A stretch of DNA of 64,000 nucleotides from Indolivaga capnocytophagoides DSM 22835 (GTDB taxonomy: Bacteria; Bacteroidota; Bacteroidia; Bacteroidales; Dysgonomonadaceae). The notes beneath the pieces were generated by a model, which saw nothing but the letters and a program-made list of their open reading frames with translations, ran no database searches and had not been told where the DNA came from. How positions within the stretch are numbered: position 1 is the first letter of the stretch; the number at the start of each line of letters is the position of its first letter. The position numbers and the translations under genes are program-made. Positions 18,195-27,092 of the stretch are shown piece after piece. The DNA lies in the NCBI RefSeq assembly GCF_000426485.1, contig NZ_AUFL01000018.1:45453-109452 (forward strand), read 5' to 3'.

Positions 18195-18746
18195 ATGAAT
18201 GAAGATGCCGAATACGAACTTATAAAGCGATTACAAAATCCGAATGAGCAAAAAAGCGCATTTGCAGATCTTGTAAAAACATTCAGCGAACAATTGTATT
18301 GGCAAATACGGAAAATGGTATTATCACACGATGACGCCAACGATATCCTACAAAATACCCTCATAAAAGTTTGGACAAACCTCGATTCTTTCAGGGGGGA
18401 CTCTAAGCTTGTGACATGGCTATACAGAATAGCAATCAACGAAAGTATTACTTTTATCAATAAACAACGGCAACAACAAAATATCCCGTTAGACGATGAC
18501 GATACATTTTTATTATCGAAACTCGAGGCGGATTCTTATTTCGATGGAGACGAAGCTCAGGTAAAATTACAGAAAGCAATACTAACCCTACCTGAAAAAC
18601 AGCGTATAGTCTTTAACATGAAATATTTTGATGATATAAAATACGAAGACATGTCTTTAATTCTCGACACCTCTGTCGGGGCTTTAAAAGCGTCATATCA
18701 CCATGCCGTGAAAAAAATTGAAGATTTTTTATCATCACCGGATTAA
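18195..18746 (+). CDS. RNA polymerase ECF-type sigma factor
   Basis: 183 residues with sigma region 2 (DANDILQNTLIKVWTNLDSFRG... LVTWLYRIAINESI) and sigma region 4 (LPEKQRIVFNMKYFDDIKYEDMSLIL... GALKASYHHAVKKI), and no regions 1 or 3. It should direct a small regulon to extracytoplasmic signals. The next two genes encode a single-pass membrane protein and a Spy-like periplasmic protein, which suggests a signalling unit. The target promoters are not evident. Confidence 0.92.
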   Translation: MNEDAEYELIKRLQNPNEQKSAFADLVKTFSEQLYWQIRKMVLSHDDANDILQNTLIKVWTNLDSFRGDSKLVTWLYRIAINESITFINKQRQQQNIPLDDDDTFLLSKLEADSYFDGDEAQVKLQKAILTLPEKQRIVFNMKYFDDIKYEDMSLILDTSVGALKASYHHAVKKIEDFLSSPD

Positions 18747-18853
18747 ACCTTTTCAGGTTAGTTTAGTCTTTATATAAGCAACGAAAAGTATTCAATATCA
18801 AATTGCAAAAGAATCGATTACCAATTGTTGCATTTACGGTTAAAAAGTCAAAA

Positions 18854-18868
18854 AAGGTCTGAGACCTT
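18854..18868. repeat. Interspersed palindrome AAGGTCTGAGACCTT (perfect)
   Basis: Perfect 15-base copy in the gap between the sigma factor and the membrane protein. Confidence 0.85.
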
Positions 18869-18882
18869 TAATACTCTAGAAT

Positions 18883-18890
18883 AAAGGAGG
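18883..18890 (+). promoter_or_regulatory. Shine-Dalgarno AAAGGAGG
   Basis: Four bases before ATG 18895. Together with the start codon it fixes the short 106-residue gene. Confidence 0.6.
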
Positions 18891-18894
18891 AGAT

Positions 18895-19215
18895 ATGCTT
18901 AACGATACAAATAAAAAAAATCCGTTTAAAGTTCCCGAAAATTATTTCGAAAACTTTAATCTCGAGATGATGGACAAGCTTCCTGAAAAGAACAAACAGG
19001 TAAAAAAAATTCCGTTATGGAAAACCATCACCAAATGGTCGGCTGCGGCTGCCATATTGGCTGCTGTTTCTTTGGTAGGTATAAATTACAACGAATCTTC
19101 TCAGAAAAAAGCGATCGAACAAGAAGAAAAAACGGCAGCTCTCGAAAACGACTATTATCAGTTTATCGAAGATGAAGCTACTCTTCTTGCTTATAAGGAC
19201 TCTTTTTACGAATGA
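18895..19215 (+). CDS. Small single-pass membrane protein, possible anti-sigma partner
   Basis: 106 residues. The N-terminal 40 are polar and begin MLNDTNKKNPFKVPENYFENF. One transmembrane helix follows at about 46-64 (WSAAAAILAAVSLVGINY), then a short acidic outer part. The FKVPENYFENF motif followed by one helix is common in Bacteroidetes proteins encoded after ECF sigma factors. I infer an anti-sigma or sensor role. There is no recognisable zinc-binding anti-sigma HxxxCxxC motif. Confidence 0.65.
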   Translation: MLNDTNKKNPFKVPENYFENFNLEMMDKLPEKNKQVKKIPLWKTITKWSAAAAILAAVSLVGINYNESSQKKAIEQEEKTAALENDYYQFIEDEATLLAYKDSFYE

Positions 19216-19283
19216 ATCAATTGATAAAATAAAGTATATCATTAAGTATATGCTTTTTACTTAAGATATCAAACACACCAGTC

Positions 19284-19724
19284 ATGAAATCAAAAAATAC
19301 AATATTATTACTGTTATTCTCTCTATGCTTTATATCTCAGACATTTGCACAGAAGAGATCTTTTGATATTGACGCTTTTAAACAAAAAAAAGCTGAATTT
19401 ATCATCCAGAAAGTAGGATTGACCGATGCTGAAGTCAAAGCGTTTATCCCTTTGACAAACGAATTGATGGACAAACGTTTCGAAATAAACCGGGAGGTGA
19501 GAAAAAACGCCCGTGAAATCAGAAAAAAAGACAATAAAACAAATGCCGACTACGAACGCATGATCAATGAAGCGGCTGATGTAAAGCTCAAAGAAGCTCA
19601 ATTAGACAAAGAATATCTACAGAAATTCAAACAAGTTCTTTCCGCCGAGAAAATATACAAATATCAGCAGGCTGAAGCTGAATTCATGAAACAAATGATT
19701 GATAAAAGGCGGAATCACAATTAG
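19284..19724 (+). CDS. Spy/CpxP-like periplasmic helical protein
   Basis: 146 residues with a clean signal peptide (LLLLFSLCFISQTFAQ). The mature part is highly charged and helical (FIIQKVGLTDAEVKAFIPL... EINREVRKNAREI... ADVKLKEAQLDKEYLQKF), the pattern of Spy/CpxP LTxxQ-type periplasmic chaperones and metal-stress sensors. As the third gene after an ECF sigma factor and a membrane protein it likely reports envelope stress. It is closed by a terminator. Confidence 0.72.
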   Translation: MKSKNTILLLLFSLCFISQTFAQKRSFDIDAFKQKKAEFIIQKVGLTDAEVKAFIPLTNELMDKRFEINREVRKNAREIRKKDNKTNADYERMINEAADVKLKEAQLDKEYLQKFKQVLSAEKIYKYQQAEAEFMKQMIDKRRNHN

Positions 19725-19755
19725 AAACATAGAGAAGTTATAAAACCGAATATAC

Positions 19756-19793
19756 AAAACAGGAATAGGCGATAAGCTTATTCCTGTTTTACG
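19756..19793 (+). terminator. Terminator after the sigma/Spy-like unit
   Basis: AAAACAGGAATA with TATTCCTGTTTTA around a short loop. Confidence 0.85.
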
Positions 19794-19969
19794 TTTATGG
19801 ACAAAACGGTCTACTCCTTAAATTAAACCATTGGCACGGACTTTGTGTTATAACAATCAGCGGTATCAGTAAAATAAGTAACGGACTTTGATTGTTTCAC
19901 CTATCAAAGTAATAAACAGAACTGAGACCTTACTTGAATGATATACATGTAAATTTGAAATATAAAACA

Positions 19970-20590
19970 ATGAATAAAGGAATAACATCCAAAATACTAG
20001 ATTGGGCTTACAACAAGGCTTTAACCGGATTCAGCGGTACTGAATCCGCATACTCGCTTGCCCATAACTATATCAATACTCCGGGAACATTGGAGAAGAA
20101 AGTAGACAGGCTCATAAAATGGCAGGTCACCAAGTCTGCCACCAGCGGATTTATTACAGGATTCGGGGGACTGATGATGATGCCGTTTTCCGTTCCGGCC
20201 AACATTGCCAGTGTCATATATATACAAATACGAATGATAGCAGCAATAGCCCATATGGGAGGTCACGACCTGCAAAGCGACAGGGTCAAATCGATGATCT
20301 ATATCTGTATGGCCGGTAACGGAGCCAAGGAATTAGCCAAAGAAGCCAGCGTAAAAGCAGGAGAAAAAGCTCTGAGAAATATCTCTCAGAAAGCGACAGG
20401 CCGGATAGCCGAATCCATAGGGAGCAAAGGGCTGACTAAAATAACCAAAGCGATCCCTTTCATGGGTGGTGTTATCGGAGCATCATTCGATGCCGTAACA
20501 ACCAAAATAGCCGGAGATATTGCTAAAAAAACATTTATTAATAACAACAATATTGATGTCTACTATAAAAGAGACTCGATTAATTTGTAA
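19970..20590 (+). CDS. EcsC family protein
   Basis: 206 residues. The glycine-rich hydrophobic centre (SGFITGFGGLMMMPFSVPANIASVIYIQIRM is the region) and the preceding LIKWQVTKSATSG are typical of EcsC-family proteins, whose biochemical role is unknown. I chose ATG 19970 because MNKGITSKILDWAYNKAL matches the family start. The earlier ATG at 19934 lies right beside a half palindrome. The protein is probably membrane-associated. Neighbours give no function. Confidence 0.8.
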   Translation: MNKGITSKILDWAYNKALTGFSGTESAYSLAHNYINTPGTLEKKVDRLIKWQVTKSATSGFITGFGGLMMMPFSVPANIASVIYIQIRMIAAIAHMGGHDLQSDRVKSMIYICMAGNGAKELAKEASVKAGEKALRNISQKATGRIAESIGSKGLTKITKAIPFMGGVIGASFDAVTTKIAGDIAKKTFINNNNIDVYYKRDSINL

Positions 20591-20597
20591 TTTTTTT

Positions 20598-20605
20598 TAC
20601 CTTTG
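20598..20605 (+). promoter_or_regulatory. -7 box TACCTTTG for mlaE
   Basis: TAnnTTTG match. Transcription would start a few bases before the stem-loop at 20614. Confidence 0.5.
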
Positions 20606-20613
20606 CTTATCTA

Positions 20614-20653
20614 GAGTCTGCTTAAATTTTACAGATGAGCTTTAAGCAGACTC
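20614..20653 (+). promoter_or_regulatory. Perfect 13-pair stem-loop at the predicted 5' end of mlaEF mRNA
   Basis: GAGTCTGCTTAAA (20614-20626) pairs exactly with TTTAAGCAGACTC (20641-20653) across a 14-base loop. No T run follows, so it is not a terminator. Confidence 0.65.
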
Positions 20654-20671
20654 CTAACGTAGTCAATAAGC

Positions 20672-20685
20672 AGGTCTAAGACCTT
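20672..20685. repeat. Interspersed palindrome AGGTCTAAGACCTT
   Basis: Twenty-one bases before the mlaE start, in the leader. Confidence 0.75.
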
Positions 20686-20706
20686 AATATAAGAAAGAGC
20701 CAATAT

Positions 20707-21456
20707 ATGCTATTAACAAGTTCATTGGAGAAATTGGGACAATATGTCCTTCTGATGCGAAAAGTATTTACCCGCCCTCAAAAGTGGCGAATATTCTTCA
20801 ATCAGTTAGTAAAAGAAATAAATAAGCTGGGAGTCGATTCTATAAGCATCGTTATCATTATCTCTTTCTTTATCGGAGCGGTAATCGTTATCCAGATCGC
20901 TTTGAATATATCAAGTCCGCTCCTACCCCGATACACAGTAGGTTTCACATCCCGTGAAATTATTCTTCTGGAATTTTCATCAACAATCATGTGTTTGATA
21001 CTAACAGGTAAAGTCGGATCGAATATTTCTTCAGAAATCGGAACAATGCGTGTCACCGAACAAATTGATGCCCTTGAAATAATGGGTGTCAATTCAGCCA
21101 GCTACCTTATACTGCCAAAAACAATCGGATTGATGGTATTCATTCCGGTATTAGTAGTGTTAAGTATGTTTTTCGGTATTATCGGAGGGTTTGCCGTATG
21201 TTATCTCACACATGCTGTTACAATAGTAGACTTTGAGTTTGGACTTCAATCCTTCTTCAAGGAATTCTATATTTGGTACGCCATTATGAAAACCATATTT
21301 TTCGCTTTCTTAATTTCATCCATATCGGCATATTATGGTTATTATGCCAAAGGAGGTTCGCTTGATGTAGGGAAAGCCAGTACAAATGCTGTGGTAATAA
21401 CCAGTATTTTAATACTGATTTCGGATTTAATAATCACTGATTTAATGATGGGATGA
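20707..21456 (+). CDS. mlaE: MlaE-type ABC transporter permease
   Basis: 249 residues, the membrane part of the MCE/Mla phospholipid transport system between inner and outer membrane. The MlaE signature is visible as GTMRVTEQIDALEIMGVN followed by LILPKTIGLM. About five or six transmembrane segments are seen. The last four bases overlap the ATP-binding gene (ATGA), so the two are translationally coupled. The substrate-binding MCE subunit (MlaD) is not found in this window. Confidence 0.93.
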   Translation: MLLTSSLEKLGQYVLLMRKVFTRPQKWRIFFNQLVKEINKLGVDSISIVIIISFFIGAVIVIQIALNISSPLLPRYTVGFTSREIILLEFSSTIMCLILTGKVGSNISSEIGTMRVTEQIDALEIMGVNSASYLILPKTIGLMVFIPVLVVLSMFFGIIGGFAVCYLTHAVTIVDFEFGLQSFFKEFYIWYAIMKTIFFAFLISSISAYYGYYAKGGSLDVGKASTNAVVITSILILISDLIITDLMMG

Positions 21457-22229
21457 TAGAAGTACGCAACTTAATAAAATCGTTCGAAGGACGTGACGTG
21501 CTCAAAGGTGTGAGCATGATATTCGAAGAAGGAAAAACAAACCTCATCATAGGACGAAGCGGTTCGGGAAAGACCGTATTGCTCAAAAATCTGGTCGGAC
21601 TAATGAGACCTACCAGCGGAGCTATACTTTACGATGGACGAGATCTGACTCGACTATCAACCAATCAGATGAAACTTCTCCGACAAGAAATGGGTATGAT
21701 ATTTCAGGGATCGGCATTGTTTGATGCAATGACTGTTTTCGAGAATGTCTACTTCCCTCTTGACATGTTTTCGGATATGTCGAGAAGCGAAAAAAAAGCC
21801 CGTGCACAATTCTGTCTTGACAGGGTAAACCTTTCGGATGCAGGAAATCTGTATCCTTCTGAGATCAGTGGAGGTATGATGAAACGTGCCGCAATAGCAC
21901 GAGCAATAGCTTTAAATCCCAAATACTTATATTGCGATGAACCCAATTCGGGACTGGACCCGCAAACATCACTGGTGATAGATCAACTGATTCACGAAAT
22001 CACAACAGAATTCAAAATCACAACTATCATAAACACCCACGATATGAATTCGGTAATGAATATCGGTGAGAAAATTTTCTTTATAAAAGAAGGAAATCTC
22101 GAATGGGAAGGGACAAATCAGGATATTCTTATGGCAGATAATGAAGCTCTCAATGACTTTGTATTTGCATCCGACCTGTTCAAAAAGGTTAAGGAGGTTG
22201 AGATTAAAGAAATTAAAGAACAAGAATAA
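21453..22229 (+). CDS. mlaF: MlaF-type ABC transporter ATP-binding protein
   Basis: 258 residues. Walker A is GRSGSGKT near residue 33, the ABC signature is ISGGMMKR and Walker B is YLYCDEP. The NSGLDP D-loop region and THDMNSV H-loop are intact. It pairs with MlaE through a four-base overlap and should energise lipid movement across the periplasm with an MCE protein encoded elsewhere. The C-terminus ends in a short charged run (KEVEIKEIKEQE). Confidence 0.93.
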   Translation: MIEVRNLIKSFEGRDVLKGVSMIFEEGKTNLIIGRSGSGKTVLLKNLVGLMRPTSGAILYDGRDLTRLSTNQMKLLRQEMGMIFQGSALFDAMTVFENVYFPLDMFSDMSRSEKKARAQFCLDRVNLSDAGNLYPSEISGGMMKRAAIARAIALNPKYLYCDEPNSGLDPQTSLVIDQLIHEITTEFKITTIINTHDMNSVMNIGEKIFFIKEGNLEWEGTNQDILMADNEALNDFVFASDLFKKVKEVEIKEIKEQE

Positions 22230-22264
22230 ATTCTTTTTTCAAATATATTCTATTTAGCTTACTC

Positions 22265-23038
22265 ATGAAAGTTGTATCATATAATGTCAATGGTATTCGC
22301 TCGGCTGCGAGCAAAGGTTTATTCGATTGGTTAGAAATTTCATTGCCCGATGTGGTTTGCCTTCAGGAACTAAAAGCACAGGAAGATCAAATAGACACAA
22401 AAACGCTGGAAGAAATCGGTTATTCTTCTTACTTTTTCCATGCAGCAAAGAAGAAAGGATACAGTGGCGTAGGATTACTATCTAAAACAAAACCCGATTT
22501 TGTGCAGATAGGAATGGGAATTCCCAAATACGATGATGAAGGACGGGTAATCCGTGCCGACTTTGGCCCCATCACAATTATATGCGTATATATACCGTCG
22601 GGAACTACCGGCGATGCCCGTCAAGCTTATAAAATGGAGTTTCTGTCAGATTTTGCCCAATATATTGCAGAACTCAGACAAGAACGCAAAGAGGTTTTGA
22701 TCTGTGGAGACTATAACATCTGTCACAAAGCTATTGATATAAACAATCCGGATAAACATACTACGATGTCGGGATTTCTACCCGAAGAACGTGAATGGTT
22801 CGACCAATTTGTAGCCACCGGACTCATCGATACATTCCGTGTATTTGACAAAAGCCCCGAAAGATATACATGGTGGAGTTTCAGAGCCAGATCAAAGGGA
22901 AAAAATCTGGGATGGCGTATAGACTACCATCTTCTATCGGAAGAAGCACGCCGCAGGTTGAAAAGTGCATCTATATTCCGTGAAATAGAATACTCCGATC
23001 ATTGTCCGGTAAGAGTAGAATTAGACATGAGCATCTAA
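22265..23038 (+). CDS. xth: Exodeoxyribonuclease III
   Basis: 257 residues of the endonuclease/exonuclease/phosphatase fold. It acts as an AP endonuclease and 3' exonuclease in base excision repair. Metal and catalytic residues are visible in CLQELKAQ (Glu), CGDYNICH (Asp, Asn) and YSDHCPV (Asp-His), and the ExoIII-specific WWSFR and RIDYHL segments are present. It follows mlaF by 35 bases. No functional link is implied. Confidence 0.95.
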   Translation: MKVVSYNVNGIRSAASKGLFDWLEISLPDVVCLQELKAQEDQIDTKTLEEIGYSSYFFHAAKKKGYSGVGLLSKTKPDFVQIGMGIPKYDDEGRVIRADFGPITIICVYIPSGTTGDARQAYKMEFLSDFAQYIAELRQERKEVLICGDYNICHKAIDINNPDKHTTMSGFLPEEREWFDQFVATGLIDTFRVFDKSPERYTWWSFRARSKGKNLGWRIDYHLLSEEARRRLKSASIFREIEYSDHCPVRVELDMSI

Positions 23039-23249
23039 AAATTATAAAAGCATGATATTGCATTAAATACATGCAATCATTTATATCTATCCTTAATAGA
23101 GGTATTATAGTAAAACTTTTTGCTATTTTCGTTGTTTTAAATCACGAATAAACTGTTTTAAGGAATAAATTCGTTTCTTGAGAGTTGACTCTTCTTGAAA
23201 TGAGAGCCGGATGAGTCCGGATTTATTCATCAAAATTTAATAAAGTATA

Positions 23250-24011
23250 ATGGCTAAATTATTAAGCATAAAAAACCTACATGCAAATGTAGAAGGAAAA
23301 GAAATATTAAGAGGGCTTGACCTTGAAGTTAATGAAGGAGAAATCCATGCAATCATGGGTCCCAACGGAGCAGGAAAAAGTACGCTTGCATCCGTGCTTG
23401 TAGGTAACCCTAATTTTGAAGTAACCGAAGGAGAAGTTGATTTTCAAGGCAAAGACCTGCTAGATCTTGATCCCGAAGAAAGAGCTTGCGAAGGTCTGTT
23501 TTTAAGCTTCCAATATCCGGTGGAAATTCCCGGTGTAAGTATGGTCAATTTCATGCGTACCGCAGTAAACGAAACACGAAAACACAAAGGATTAGAACCG
23601 ATTCCGGCATCTGATTTTCTGAAATTGATGAAGGAAAGACGTGAACTTGTAGAATTGGACAGCACACTCGCCAGCCGTTCGGTAAACGAAGGTTTTTCGG
23701 GGGGAGAAAAGAAACGCAACGAAATATTCCAGATGGCAATGCTTGATCCGAAATTAGCGATATTGGACGAAACCGATTCGGGATTGGATATAGATGCTTT
23801 ACGTATTGTTGCGGCAGGTGTAAATAAATTGAGACGCAAAGACAATGCAACCATTGTAATTACTCACTATCAGAGATTGCTTGATTATATAAAACCCGAT
23901 TTCGTACATGTTCTGTACAAGGGGCGTATAGTAAAAAGCGCAGGTCCCGAATTGGCTCTTGAACTTGAAGAAAAAGGCTATGACTGGATCATAAAAGAAT
24001 TTAAAGACTAG
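23250..24011 (+). CDS. sufC: Fe-S cluster assembly ATPase SufC
   Basis: 253-residue ABC-type ATPase of the SufBCD scaffold for Fe-S cluster assembly. Walker A GPNGAGKST, signature FSGGEKKR and Walker B LAILDETDSG are intact. The DETDSGLD sequence is specific to SufC. SufD and SufS follow on the same strand. sufB, which usually precedes sufC, is absent from the 211-base gap upstream and from the rest of the window. Confidence 0.96.
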   Translation: MAKLLSIKNLHANVEGKEILRGLDLEVNEGEIHAIMGPNGAGKSTLASVLVGNPNFEVTEGEVDFQGKDLLDLDPEERACEGLFLSFQYPVEIPGVSMVNFMRTAVNETRKHKGLEPIPASDFLKLMKERRELVELDSTLASRSVNEGFSGGEKKRNEIFQMAMLDPKLAILDETDSGLDIDALRIVAAGVNKLRRKDNATIVITHYQRLLDYIKPDFVHVLYKGRIVKSAGPELALELEEKGYDWIIKEFKD

Positions 24012-24165
24012 AGTCGCAGACACTTTTATTACTTAGGTAGTCATAATAAGTAACTGTAAGCATTTAATGATATACATCTGAATTATGACAGTCTTTGATT
24101 GTTATACCTGACAAAGTAATAAAAAAGCCTGAAACCTTAATATATTTCATAAACTCAAATAATCA

Positions 24166-25506
24166 ATGATAGAAACTCAATATATAGACCTATTTACCCA
24201 ACATCGGGATCTCATTGACAGTAAGTCAGCCAATGTGCTGAACAGTCAGCGGGATAAAGCTCTTGAGGTATTCAAAAAAATAGGTTTTCCAAATCGGCAG
24301 CTCGAAGATTTTCAGTATTCCGATGTGGCAAATGAATTCATTCCTGACTTCGGTATAAATATCAACCGTTTTCCGGTAAAAGTAGATCCTTACCAAACAT
24401 ATAAATGCAACGTTCCGGAACTGGCCACCAATCTGTTTTTCTTATTGAATGACGGCTTTCACGGAACAAACCTTCCCAAAATGAATTTTCCCGCAGGAGT
24501 ATTCATCGGAAGTTTAAATGATTTTGCAGAACAGCATACAGATATTTGTGCCAAGTATTACGGTAAAATAACCAAATTGGAAAAGAACGGTGTTGCTGCT
24601 TTCAATACCATGTTTGCTCAGGATGGTTTTGTGGTATACGTTCCGGACAATACAGTCATAGAACAGCCTATCCAATTGATAAATATTCTTACTGCCAATG
24701 CCGATTATTTGGTAAACCGAAGAATACTCATTATCGCAGGTAAAAATGCACAGGTAAAAATGCTTGCCTGTGACCATACTGTTACCTCAGGTAAATTTTT
24801 GGTAACCCAGGTAACTGAAATATATGCCGATGATAATGCGCATGTGGAATTTTACGAATTAGAAGAAAATTCGAATAATGTTTCACGCCATGCATCCACT
24901 TTCGTCAAACAAGAGAAAAGCTCTACCACCCTGCTAAATAATATTACTCTTAACTGTGGCTTTACACGAAATAACTACAATGTAATATTGAACGGCGAAC
25001 ATTCCGAAGCACAGGTGGCAGGAGTAGTTATTTCGGATAAAGAACAACATGTGGACAACTTCGTATTTATGGATCATGCGAAACCTCATTGCGAAAGTAC
25101 CCAGTTGTTTAAATATGTATTACAGGATCATTCGACCGGTGTATTTTGCGGACGTATCCTAGTTGAAAAAGACGCTCAGAAAACAATGGCATATCAGACA
25201 AATAATAATTTGTGCGCATCACCGGACTCACGCATGCATTCAAAACCTCAATTAGAGATTTATGCGGATGATGTTAAATGCTCACACGGACTTACTACCG
25301 GACAACTAGATGAAGATGCTTTATTCTATCTGAGAGCCAGAGGTATTGCTAAAGCCGATGCCGAATTATTATTGATGCAGGCATTTACCGCTGATGTATT
25401 ACGTCTGATACATATCGACGAATTGAGAACACGTCTTGAAGAATTGGTCGAGAAGCGTTTCCGGGGACAGGATGCCCGATGCGGAAACTGCGAAATATGC
25501 AAATAA
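24166..25506 (+). CDS. sufD: Fe-S cluster assembly protein SufD
   Basis: 446-residue partner of SufB and SufC, with the beta-helix core of the SufB/SufD family. The conserved C-terminal block is clear (HGLTTGQLDEDALFYLRARG). The last residues carry CGNCEIC, giving a small Cys cluster. A degenerate palindrome precedes the start. Only one SufB/D paralogue is here, so I checked whether it could be SufB: the length and C-terminus favour SufD. Confidence 0.93.
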   Translation: MIETQYIDLFTQHRDLIDSKSANVLNSQRDKALEVFKKIGFPNRQLEDFQYSDVANEFIPDFGININRFPVKVDPYQTYKCNVPELATNLFFLLNDGFHGTNLPKMNFPAGVFIGSLNDFAEQHTDICAKYYGKITKLEKNGVAAFNTMFAQDGFVVYVPDNTVIEQPIQLINILTANADYLVNRRILIIAGKNAQVKMLACDHTVTSGKFLVTQVTEIYADDNAHVEFYELEENSNNVSRHASTFVKQEKSSTTLLNNITLNCGFTRNNYNVILNGEHSEAQVAGVVISDKEQHVDNFVFMDHAKPHCESTQLFKYVLQDHSTGVFCGRILVEKDAQKTMAYQTNNNLCASPDSRMHSKPQLEIYADDVKCSHGLTTGQLDEDALFYLRARGIAKADAELLLMQAFTADVLRLIHIDELRTRLEELVEKRFRGQDARCGNCEICK

Positions 25507-25596
25507 GGTCACAGACCATTTATAACTTTGGTCTGTAATGCAGACAAAGCTAGTTATGATTGAAAATCATATCATCAACTTCAATCAGTTACTTAT

Positions 25597-26817
25597 ATGT
25601 CTTTAGATATAACTAAAATAAGAAAGGACTTCCCTATACTCTCAACCGAAGTATACGGGAAGTCTCTCGTATATTTTGATAACGGGGCTACAACACAAAA
25701 GCCTCAATGCGTTATTGATAAAATAACCGAAATATACTCAACCGTCAATGCCAACATACACAGAGGTGTTCATCATCTGAGTCAGGAAGCAACCAAATTG
25801 ACCGAAAATGCCCGTAAGATTGTTCAACAATTTATCAATGCGAAACATAGTCACGAGATTATTTTCACTAAAGGTACAACCGAAAGCATTAATCTTGTGG
25901 CAAGTAGCTTCTGCCGTCAGTTTTGTAAAGAAGGCGACGAAATCATTGTCAGCGAAATGGAACACCATTCCAATATTGTTCCCTGGCAGATACAGGAAGA
26001 TATATCCGCAGTAAATCTGAAAGTAATCCCGATCAATGACAAAGGAGAGATTATAATAGAAGAGTTCGAGAAACTAATCACACCAAAAACACGATTGGTA
26101 TCAGTAACTTATGTTTCGAATGTAATGGGAGTCATAAATCCCGTTGAAAAGGTAATAGAGATCGCACATAAACACAATATTCCTGTTTTGATAGATGCAG
26201 CACAAGCCGTTCAGCACATCGAAATAGATGTACAGAAACTTGACTGCGATTTACTGGTCTTTTCGGGTCATAAAATCTATGGGCCTACAGGAACAGGTGT
26301 TTTATACGGTAAAGAAGATTTATTGAATCAATTACCTCCGTATCAGGGAGGTGGTGAAATGATCGGCAAAGTATCTTTCGCTAAAACCACGTTTAACGAA
26401 TTGCCTTTCAAATTCGAAGCAGGAACACCCAACTATGTCGATTTCATAGCTTTGGGTACAGCTTTAGAATATGTACAGTCTCTAGGATTGAATAATATTA
26501 AGGCTTACGAAGACGAACTTCTGGAATATGCAACTAAGCGTCTGCTCGAAATAGAAGGTTTAAAAATATTCGGGACATCCAAGCACAAGAGTGCTGTTAT
26601 TTCATTCTTAGTCAAAGGTATTCATCATTACGACATGGGCATGTTACTTGATAAAATGGGTATCGCCGTGCGTACCGGACACCATTGTGCTGAACCTCTC
26701 ATGGATGTACTTGGCATAGAAGGAACCGTAAGAGCCTCTCTGGTGTTCTACAATACAAAAGAAGAGATCGACAGATTAGTAGAAGGAGTAAAACGCGTTG
26801 TATCAATGTTCGGATAA
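25597..26817 (+). CDS. sufS: Cysteine desulfurase SufS
   Basis: 406-residue class II cysteine desulfurase that supplies sulfur to the Suf scaffold. The PLP lysine is in FSGHKIYGPTGTG, and the catalytic cysteine is in RTGHHCAEPLM. The internal order and length match SufS. No SufE or SufU gene lies beside it. The operon ends in a long hairpin (26925-26957). Confidence 0.95.
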   Translation: MSLDITKIRKDFPILSTEVYGKSLVYFDNGATTQKPQCVIDKITEIYSTVNANIHRGVHHLSQEATKLTENARKIVQQFINAKHSHEIIFTKGTTESINLVASSFCRQFCKEGDEIIVSEMEHHSNIVPWQIQEDISAVNLKVIPINDKGEIIIEEFEKLITPKTRLVSVTYVSNVMGVINPVEKVIEIAHKHNIPVLIDAAQAVQHIEIDVQKLDCDLLVFSGHKIYGPTGTGVLYGKEDLLNQLPPYQGGGEMIGKVSFAKTTFNELPFKFEAGTPNYVDFIALGTALEYVQSLGLNNIKAYEDELLEYATKRLLEIEGLKIFGTSKHKSAVISFLVKGIHHYDMGMLLDKMGIAVRTGHHCAEPLMDVLGIEGTVRASLVFYNTKEEIDRLVEGVKRVVSMFG

Positions 26818-26924
26818 AACAGATAAACAGTTCCTCCCCCACTTTCAGCGGCTCAACAAACATAACAGCAACAGGTATTTATTGCTTCAAAATGCAACAT
26901 TTAATACTCTCTGCTACTTAATTG

Positions 26925-26966
26925 CGACTATTTATGAATAAACGACATAAATAGTCGTTTATTATT
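26925..26966 (+). terminator. Terminator of the suf operon
   Basis: CGACTATTTATG and CATAAATAGTCG form a perfect 12-pair stem over a nine-base loop, followed by TTTATTATTT. Confidence 0.8.
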
Positions 26967-27062
26967 TAAATCAACAGACCTTTTTGCTACTATTCTTAGT
27001 AAAACACATCAATACTGCTATAACTTTATCGTAATCTTAAACACATTATTTGAGTTATTTAT

Positions 27063-27070
27063 TAAATTTG
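27063..27070 (+). promoter_or_regulatory. -7 box TAAATTTG
   Basis: TAnnTTTG match about 100 bases before the secreted EEP-fold gene. Confidence 0.4.
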
Positions 27071-27078
27071 CATACAAT

Positions 27079-27092
27079 AAGGTCTCAGACCT
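27079..27092. repeat. Interspersed palindrome AAGGTCTCAGACCT
   Basis: Nine bases after the -7 box, thus at or near the mRNA 5' end of the next gene. Confidence 0.8.

Noticed and set aside
24166..25506. SufB instead of SufD
   Set aside because: Length, the CGNCEIC end and placement between sufC and sufS favour SufD.
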